Assembly: GCF_041355105.1 (NCBI RefSeq)
Contig: NZ_JBFUPK010000002.1
Span: 1,494,037-1,558,036, forward strand
Reading direction: 5' to 3'
DNA from: Terriglobus sp. RCC_193
Lineage (GTDB): Bacteria > Acidobacteriota > Terriglobia > Terriglobales > Acidobacteriaceae
Length of the DNA stretch: 64,000 nt
Under the pieces are notes generated by a model, which was not told where the DNA came from, made no database searches, and was given only the letters and a program-made list of their open reading frames with translations. Below are positions 55,408 through 64,000 of this stretch, one piece after another (the first letter of the stretch is position 1; each line of letters begins with the position of its first letter). The translations under genes and the position numbers were made by a program.

Positions 55408-55565
55408 CCTTGTCTCTCCACGGTGCGCCGCAATCCACTTTCAAAATCCTGCACAGGCAACCATCCCGGTTCACCCTGAACCTTGCGGATGTCTGTTGCA
55501 TATCGCAGCACAACGTTGCTTCCAATGAATCCGGTGGCGTCGGTGACAAGCAGTGGTCGAGACAT
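55404..55565 (-). pseudogene. Internally deleted dTDP-glucose 4,6-dehydratase-like remnant (53 aa)
   Basis: The minus-strand ORF from the ATG at 55565 to the TGA at 55404-55406 is 53 aa. It starts VTDATGFIGSNVVL, the NAD-binding Gly motif (TGxxGFIGSN) of an extended short-chain dehydrogenase such as RmlB. It continues directly with RYATDIRKVQGEPGWLPVQDF and ESGLRRTVE, which matches the C-terminal end of that family (GW-P-FESGLRRTVEWY). About 250-280 residues of the middle are missing, yet the frame is kept. Its TGA overlaps the gmhB ATG. It has no catalytic Tyr-Lys, so it cannot be an active enzyme. Confidence 0.7.
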
Positions 55566-55682
55566 AAGTTCCTGTCTTCTATCGTCCCACTAAATTTGCA
55601 GATTGTGCCAGAAGCGTCATCGTGACGCCGCAGGCATCCCCAAAACTGCTGCCGCAGTCCTAAGCCGGAAAGGAGTGATGCC

Positions 55683-55871
55683 ATGACAGACACGCACCCG
55701 GCCAATCAGCCCACGCACGCGGAACCCAGCGGGTCTCGCGGGGATAATCCTGCTACGGCCGGCACCGGGAATACAGGTATCCGTTCCGCTACACCGGAAA
55801 ACAGCGGTGGAAAGATCAACCCCTCAGCGCCTGGAGATACGGGAACCACGCCCGGCACCAATGCGCAATAA
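55683..55871 (+). CDS. Small disordered protein, 62 aa
   Basis: Unknown. MTDTHPANQPTHAEPS... is Pro/Thr/Gly/Ser/Asn-rich with no hydrophobic core, and probably intrinsically disordered. GGAAAGGAGTG lies 5-10 nt before the ATG, a strong ribosome-binding site, and the ORF ends 44 nt before the tRNA. The composition is unlike random high-GC sequence in another frame, but the protein could be a short Gly/Pro-rich ORF without function. Confidence 0.45.
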   Translation: MTDTHPANQPTHAEPSGSRGDNPATAGTGNTGIRSATPENSGGKINPSAPGDTGTTPGTNAQ

Positions 55872-55915
55872 GCGTTCTCTTGTATCACAGAGCCCGCACA
55901 CTAGAATGGTGATGC

Positions 55916-55991
55916 GGGCCTATAGCTCAACGGTCAGAGCAGGGGACTCATAATCCCTTGGTTCCAGGTTCGAATCCTGGTGGGCCCACCA
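55916..55991 (+). tRNA. tRNA-Ile with CAU anticodon (tilS-dependent, Ile2)
   Basis: The 76-nt sequence folds as a cloverleaf: acceptor GGGCCTA/TGGGCCC, D arm GCTC/GAGC, anticodon stem GGGGA/TCCCT with loop CTCATAA, T arm CCAGG/CCTGG with TTCGAAT, and encoded CCA. The anticodon CAU would read as Met unless C34 is changed to lysidine. C4-G69 and C5-G68 in the acceptor stem, and the GGGGACTCATAATCCCT anticodon arm with a G-T pair at 27-43, resemble E. coli tRNA-Ile2 more than elongator tRNA-Met. It lies directly beside the amino-acid decarboxylation locus. Confidence 0.8.
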
Positions 55992-56005
55992 ACAACTTCG
56001 TCCAG

Positions 56006-56040
56006 GACGGGCCATGCGAATGCGTGGCCCGTCGACATTT
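56006..56040 (+). terminator. Possible terminator after the tRNA
   Basis: GACGGGCCA (56006-56014) pairs perfectly with TGGCCCGTC (56025-56033) around a 10-nt loop, then GACATTTGC. It is 15 nt after the tRNA. The tract of T is short. Confidence 0.6.
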
Positions 56041-56048
56041 GCACGGAG

Positions 56049-57496
56049 CTAGCATTTTGCGCGTGACGACCTGTCGGGATGCGCATGAAGCTCAGGCGGA
56101 GCCGCGTTCCCGCCATGCTCTTCGAGATATGTGCAGGCGCTGATAATGTCCCGGGCAAGTTCTTGTGCAACGTTGTGGTTGATATGCGGGCGCAGGACGA
56201 CACGAAGGCTGCGGACCGCTTCGGCATTGGGCGGCATCGTGTAAGCAGAGAGCACCCAGCCTTTTTCGCGCACCTTATTGGAGACGTCAAATTCATTGAA
56301 GCGCGTTACTTTTTTGTTCAATGTAACTGCGACGACAGGGATGCGTTGCGTGGTGTTCATGATCTCGAAATAGCCGCTCTGGACGAGGGTTTCGCGCAGC
56401 GCAATAGCATTATCGAGGGTGTGTTGCATAAGGCGTTTGTACCCTTCGAAACCGAGGCGCAGCATCATGTAGTACTGCACGGCGATCTGGAATCCATTGC
56501 GAGAGAAGTTGAGTGTCGCGGTAGGCATCTCTCCGCCCAGGTAATTGACATAGAAGACCAGGTCCTCATGAAAGACCTTGCGCTCGCGGAAGACAACCCA
56601 GCCAAGGCCCGGCGGGACGAGACCGTATTTATGGCCCGAGGCATTGATGGATTGCACGCGCGGCCAGCGGAAATCCCACTTGTAATCCGGGTAGAGAAAT
56701 GGATTGACGAAGCCACCGGATGCGCCGTCAATATGCATGGGAATATTGTGGCCGGTGCGCTTCTCGTAGTCGTCGAGCCACTTATGGATTCCTTCGAAGT
56801 CGTCGTCTTCTCCCGTGAAGGTCTGTCCCGCGATCGCTACGACCGCGATTGTGTTCTCGTCGACATACTTATCGAGGTCTTCGGCGGTCAGGCGATAATT
56901 TCCCGGCTTCAGAGGAACAATGCGCGGCTCCACATCGAAATACTTGAGGAATTTTTTCCAGACAATCTGAACGTTGCCACCCGTGACCATGTTCGGCCGC
57001 GAAGTATCTTTACCGGCTTTGCGACGCGCCTCGCGCCAGTTCCACTTATGCGCAAGTCCTGCGAGCATGCAGGCCTCGGAGGAGCCAACGGTGGCGGTGC
57101 CATAGATGTCGACACCCTTAGGGCCGTTCCAAAGTTGATGGAGCCACTTGACCATGCGTGTCTCCATGGCGAAGAGACGTGGATACATGTCGTGGTCAAT
57201 ATAGTTTTGAAGAGGTTGCGCTGCGCGGTTTCGAGAGCCTCTTCTTCGGCGAAGGTGGTCACGAAAGAACTCATGTTCAAGACAGGATTAGTGTCCGTCC
57301 ATTCATCGCTGAGCACAACATATTCAGCTGCGCGTGCCGACATGCCGACTTCTGGAAAGTGATCTTCGGGAATCTCCAGATTGAACTGGTCGTAGGGGGT
57401 GACCTTTTCAAGCGAGGTTGGGATATCGGCTTCAGTCTTGTGTGTCAGCTTCTTTGCAGCGCTATCGCTGGCCTTTTTGGTGGCAGTCTTCGACAT
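56049..57496 (-). pseudogene. gadB: Glutamate decarboxylase (GadB/GAD), interrupted by one-base deletion
   Basis: PLP enzyme: L-glutamate to GABA + CO2, taking up a proton. The N-terminal part (about 97 aa from the ATG at 57496: EADIPTSLEKVTPYDQF...ETAQRNLF) and the rest in another frame (HDMYPRLFAMETRMVKWLHQLWN to the stop at 56049) together give about 480 aa, the normal length. PLP lysine in INASGHKYGLVPPGLGW (the Lys of SGHKYG), substrate pocket HIDGASGGFV and TATVGSSEACMLAG. The break is in the run TTTT at 57205-57208: adding one base would give KNYIDHDMYPR. GGGAG precedes the ATG. It is transcribed after the antiporter gene (64 nt gap). Confidence 0.88.
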
Positions 57497-57559
57497 GGAT
57501 GAAATCTCCCAATAGCGGAATGATGGCGCAGCTTCGGCGAGCCAACTGCGCTGTTGGCC

Positions 57560-59248
57560 TTACTTGAGAAGCATGACGAGGAACATGCCCCAGATGGTGA
57601 GCAATGTATTTCCGACAGCGTAAGTAACTGTGTATCCGAGGCCGGGAACCTGACTGCCTGCGGCGTCGCAGATCATGCCGAGAGCTGCGGTCGTGGTACG
57701 TGCTCCAGCGCATGCACCAAGAAGAATCGCCGGGTGAAAACGAAAGAGATACTTTGCAATGAACATGCTGAGGATGAGCGGGACCGACGTTGCGAAGATG
57801 CCCCAGAGGAAGAGGCTGATGCCAAGATGGCGCAGACCAGCGACGAAACCGGGGCCTGCTGTGAGTCCGATCACCGCGATGAAAACGTTGAGGCCAACAG
57901 AGTTCATGAACCAGACGGTAGGTTCAGGAATGCGGCCAAATGTAGGATGAATGGCGCGAATCCACCCTGCGATGATCCCGGCAACGAGTGCTCCACCCGC
58001 AGTGGAAAGTGTGAGTGGAATGCCAGCGACCTTGAAGACGATGGCGCCGATAAGTGCGCCAATGGTGATGGCAAATCCGATGAAGGCAACGTCCGCGATA
58101 TTGCTGGGGCGATCTATGTTGCCAAGCGCGGCAGCTGCAAAGTTAATATCCTGCGTACGCCCGACAAGTGTGATCGTGTCGCCGCGCTGAAGTGTTGTGT
58201 TGGCAAGTACAGGGATCGGGGTTTCCGTGGGGCCGCGACGAATGGCGCGGACATAAACTCCACGTGCTGCGGGCAGAGAGGCGAGTTCGGCAAGCGTCTT
58301 GCCATCGACGTCTTTGTTGGAGACAAAGACATCCACTCCTGACACCTCGGAGGCGACAGCAAGAAGCTCGGGATCATCGACCTCGGTCCCCCTGGAGCCA
58401 AGTGCTCCGATAAGTTGATTCCGCTGGCCACCCACGGCAACGATATCGCCCGGCTCAAGGATGAAGTCGAGTTTTGCTTCTTCGATCTTGCCGTTGCGGC
58501 GAATGCGTTCCACAAAAAGGCGATAGCCACTGGGTTCAAGAGCTTCCGCCTGGCCAACGGTCTGTCCTGCGACAGGACTGTCCGACGGAACCCCGAAAGC
58601 GCGTAGCTCGAACTGGTGCCACTGCTGTCCTTCGCCTGTGCTGCCGCCGTACGTCGCTTCGTACTCCTTGCATACAGCCACGAGATCAATGCGGAGAAGC
58701 CAGGGGCCCACCTGCGCAAGCAGGATGGCAGAGCCGATGGTTCCGAAGATATAGGTAACTGCGTATGCGGTTGGCATCGCGTCAAGCATCGTCTTGACTT
58801 GATCCGGTGGTAGATTCAGACGATTGATGGCGTCTGTGGCGAGTCCCATCGATGCAGAAATAGTTTGAGAACCGGCATAGAGTCCGGCGGCTGAACCAAT
58901 GTCATAGCCAGCAATCTTCGCCGCAACCCATGCCGATGCCAGACAGAGAACGCACTCAATGGCAGCGAAGATAGCCTGCGGGATACCGTCTTTTGCAATC
59001 CCTCGAACAAACTGCGGCCCGACGCCATAGCCGACAGCGAAGAGGAACATAAGAAAGAAGACGGACTTCACCTGTGGAGATACGATGATTCCAAGTTGCC
59101 CGATAAGTACAGCGGCAAGCAGTGTCGCAGTTACAGAGCCGAGAGCGAAGCCTTTAAAGCTCTTACCGCCAACCCAGTAGCCGATGCCAAGCGAGAGAAA
59201 GATGGCGATTTCGGGGTAATGTCTTAGCGTCTCTGTAAACCAGTCCAT
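57560..59248 (-). CDS. AspT/YidE-like amino-acid antiporter
   Basis: Amino-acid:amine (aspartate:alanine) exchanger-type transporter. The 562-aa product from the ATG at 59248 has 5-6 transmembrane helices (about 5-180: [37 protein letters not shown]), a central cytoplasmic region with two RCK_C/TrkA-C-like domains (about 205-275 and 290-370), then 5-6 more helices (about 380-560, [21 protein letters not shown]-like end). Both halves resemble each other, as in AspT. GAGAGG lies before the ATG. It is first in the operon with gadB, so it may exchange glutamate for GABA. No frame break. Confidence 0.88.
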   Translation of the reverse strand: MDWFTETLRHYPEIAIFLSLGIGYWVGGKSFKGFALGSVTATLLAAVLIGQLGIIVSPQVKSVFFLMFLFAVGYGVGPQFVRGIAKDGIPQAIFAAIECVLCLASAWVAAKIAGYDIGSAAGLYAGSQTISASMGLATDAINRLNLPPDQVKTMLDAMPTAYAVTYIFGTIGSAILLAQVGPWLLRIDLVAVCKEYEATYGGSTGEGQQWHQFELRAFGVPSDSPVAGQTVGQAEALEPSGYRLFVERIRRNGKIEEAKLDFILEPGDIVAVGGQRNQLIGALGSRGTEVDDPELLAVASEVSGVDVFVSNKDVDGKTLAELASLPAARGVYVRAIRRGPTETPIPVLANTTLQRGDTITLVGRTQDINFAAAALGNIDRPSNIADVAFIGFAITIGALIGAIVFKVAGIPLTLSTAGGALVAGIIAGWIRAIHPTFGRIPEPTVWFMNSVGLNVFIAVIGLTAGPGFVAGLRHLGISLFLWGIFATSVPLILSMFIAKYLFRFHPAILLGACAGARTTTAALGMICDAAGSQVPGLGYTVTYAVGNTLLTIWGMFLVMLLK

Positions 59249-59303
59249 TGAACCTCTCCAGCTAGAACAAAGTCGAGGGGAAAACACATACCACGCGTCA
59301 CGA

Positions 59304-59332
59304 ACCATAACCATAGTGATGAGAGTTTGCAA
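59304..59332 (-). promoter_or_regulatory. Possible promoter for the antiporter-gadB operon
   Basis: On the minus strand TTGCAA (59327-59332), 17 nt, and TATGGT (59304-59309), 56 nt before the ATG at 59248. Weak but properly spaced. The remaining 150 nt to the divergent porin start show no clear operator. Confidence 0.4.
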
Positions 59333-59486
59333 AACATACTGTTAGTCTTGTCAGTTTTGCCCGCTGTCATGATGTGTTCGACTTGACGTCGCCGCTGTAC
59401 GTCCCGGGGTTGTGGCTATGGTGGAGCGACTTAGTGAGGTGCTTCTTGCAGGGGTGCCGCAATAGGGAATCTGGTAGTGGAGGACT

Positions 59487-61029
59487 ATGAAAGTCGCCGT
59501 GTTGATGCTGGTTTTTCTTCTGGCTTTCTCTATGCCCTCTGCTCTAAGAGGGCAGGAGCAAAGCGATCCGCGTGCCACTCAGATTGAAAACCTGCAAAAG
59601 CGTCTGGATGATATCCAGACTGAGGTCAAGCGTATCGAGTCCCTTCGCGGTCAGATGGATCAGATACAGCGGGAACTTAATACCTTACAAAATAAGACGA
59701 GCGAGGCAAAACCAAACGCCGCAGTTACGACGACCCTGCCCCCCGCCGCTGCTGTCCCGCCTGCTTCATCCGCCGCCAAATCAGATGGCACCATCGTCAG
59801 CACGCAGCCTCCTCCGCCGACGGTGCAACTCTCCGAGCGGAAGACGCGCCAGGGCGCCGGGCAGGCGACTCGGACTTACGACACCTTCTCGGAAGACCCC
59901 TTCGCGGTCGCGCGACTTTATAACGTTCCGCTCGATCCCAAATATTCCGGTTACTTCGTTCTTCCCGGTACCCAGACACTCATGCGTATTGGTGGATACG
60001 CGAAATCGGATTTCAACTATGATCTGAGACCCGCAGGAAACGCGGAGGAGTTTGTTCCCGCCACGATTCCTGTTCCAGGTGTATCCAGTACGAATAACTC
60101 AACGGTCAGCATCCGTCCTACTCGTCTTACTGCGGACTTCCGTATTCCCAAGAGCGCTGCCGGTGATGTCCGCATGTATTTTGAAGGAGACTTTTTCGGA
60201 ACGAATGCCACCAGCTTTCGTCTCCGTCACGCCTATGCGCAGGTAGCCAATATCGTCTTCTAACTTCACGGATGGTGACACCTGGCCCGATACGCTTGAC
60301 TTCGAGGGGCCAAACTCCATCCTCAATGCTCGCAATCCACAGGCACGCTTAGGCTTTCCTGTAGGGCCTGGTTCGAGCGTCTATGTGTCTGTAGAAAAGC
60401 CGACTTCGGATATTGCATTTACTGTCAACGAAGGCACTGCAACTGCTACAAGCCCCGCTCCCGATGGGAGTGTGCGATACCGCTATGAAGCAGAGAGAGG
60501 ACACGTGCAGGTAGCCGCTCTCTTTCGCGACGTCGCGGCCTATCTTCCCGACAGTCGCCATGTTTCAACGCTGGGTTGGGGTGTCAGCTCCTCTGGGCTC
60601 TGGCGTTTGAAGTCTGACAACCTTGTCTATCAGATTGCTTATGGACAAGGTATCTCTCGCTATATCAACGACACATCGGGCCTCGGGTTAGATGCTTCGC
60701 CGAAATCTGCCGCCGATCCGTCTCTTAAGGCAACTCCGGTTTTCGCCCCTTACGTCGCCTATCAGCATTATTGGACGAAGCGAGTACGTTCTACTGGAAC
60801 ATTTGGTTACGTACTTATCCAGAACTCTGTCTTTGATGCCCCGTCGACCTATCACAAGACCACTTACTCCGAGGCGAATGTTATCTGGAATCCACTTGGG
60901 AGTTTGAACGTTGGTGCGGAATTTCTTTATGGATGGCGCGAGAACAAGGATGGCCAGCATAACTATGCGCCGCGTATTCAGTTCTCCGCGAAGTACAGCT
61001 TTATCAAGATGAAGCCTGACAATAAATAA
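59487..61029 (+). pseudogene. DcaP-like outer-membrane porin, broken by a short deletion
   Basis: The first frame (59487-60263) encodes a signal peptide (about 1-23), a coiled coil (about 30-68: IENLQKRLDDIQTEVKRIESLRGQMDQIQRELNTLQ), a Pro/Ala linker and the start of a barrel (LPGTQTLMRIGGYAKSDFNYD, TRLTADFRIPKSAAGDVRMYFEGDFFG...LRHAYAQVANIVF). A second frame, from about 60262 to 61029, continues it with NFTDGDTWPDTLDFEGPNSI and ends in a Lys-Asn-Lys tail after SAKYSFIKM. DcaP-like trimeric porins transport dicarboxylates; the gene starts an operon with an AspT-type antiporter and an aspartate decarboxylase. The missing GQTWS-like residues between the two parts mean about 14 lost bases, not a single one. 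Confidence 0.8.
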
Positions 61030-61056
61030 CGCAGTTGCTCCAAGAGGGAATCCTAA

Positions 61057-64000
<2,944 letters not shown>

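Noticed and set aside
55916-55991. Elongator tRNA-Met
   Set aside because: The acceptor C4-G69 and C5-G68 pairs and the anticodon arm fit tRNA-Ile2 with a lysidine-modified CAU better, although the anticodon alone would say Met.
57200-57212. Programmed frameshift in gadB
   Set aside because: A run of four A on the coding strand without a clear stimulatory structure is weak evidence, and no GadB known to me uses frameshifting; deletion or error is simpler.
56079-57362. 427-codon plus-strand frame opposite gadB, longer than either gadB fragment
   Set aside because: The minus strand carries the PLP lysine, substrate motifs and a full-length match when one base is added, so the plus frame is a shadow.

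Overview
The window reads as chromosomal DNA of an Acidobacteriota bacterium, most likely class Terriglobia (Acidobacteriaceae, a Terriglobus/Granulicella-like relative). This is inferred from two Oar-like TonB-dependent receptors with a carboxypeptidase-regulatory N-terminus, a DUF2264 protein, an ornithine-lipid gene pair, a bacterial deoxyhypusine-synthase-family gene and the general house style (high GC, many VOC/MaoC/UGT-type genes). No search was possible, so the taxon is an inference.

Layout. 1-1541: the end of a TonB-dependent receptor and an ErpA-type Fe-S carrier. 1619-9814: a type IV pilus/type II secretion assembly cluster (PilC, PilB/GspE, a VOC protein, PilM, PilN, PilO, a PilP/GspC-like protein and a pseudopilin) with no secretin. 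10132-15770: dnaK, a structured spacer with a 56-aa protein, a membrane protein, an Fpg/Nei glycosylase and dnaJ. 15873-17147: a UGT-type glycosyltransferase. 17379-24151: an F1Fo ATP synthase operon (b', b, delta, alpha, an unassigned 79-aa membrane protein, gamma, beta, epsilon) without subunits a and c. 24204-43119: mostly single genes, including a TPR/double aspartyl protease, an Oar-like receptor, a phosphoesterase, sucA, an MFS exporter, an antiporter, an oxidoreductase, HPt and receiver proteins, a deoxyhypusine-synthase-like enzyme, DUF2264 and a GH1 beta-glucosidase. 43211-55871: a small HTH/membrane-protein regulatory pair, pncB, olsB-olsA, nucleoside salvage (PNP, udk), a YycJ-like nuclease, a rhomboid protease, fabG, a gmhB-like phosphatase and a tiny internally deleted rmlB remnant.

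55916-64000 is the most interesting stretch. A tRNA-Ile(CAU) is followed at once by an amino-acid-decarboxylation locus. On the minus strand an AspT-type antiporter precedes glutamate decarboxylase. Divergently, from a 238-bp spacer, run a DcaP-like porin, a second AspT-type antiporter and an aspartate 4-decarboxylase that continues past the window end. I read this as two antiporter/decarboxylase modules (Glu/GABA and Asp/Ala) that would consume protons and build a proton-motive force, with the ATP synthase as a natural beneficiary. Three of the six genes carry disruptions visible in the sequence: a one-base loss in gadB, a short deletion in the porin, and a stop plus a one-base loss in the second antiporter. 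The locus is therefore either decaying or locally mis-sequenced. A few lines sampled by eye have lower GC than the core genes, which together with the tRNA junction suggests acquisition by transfer.
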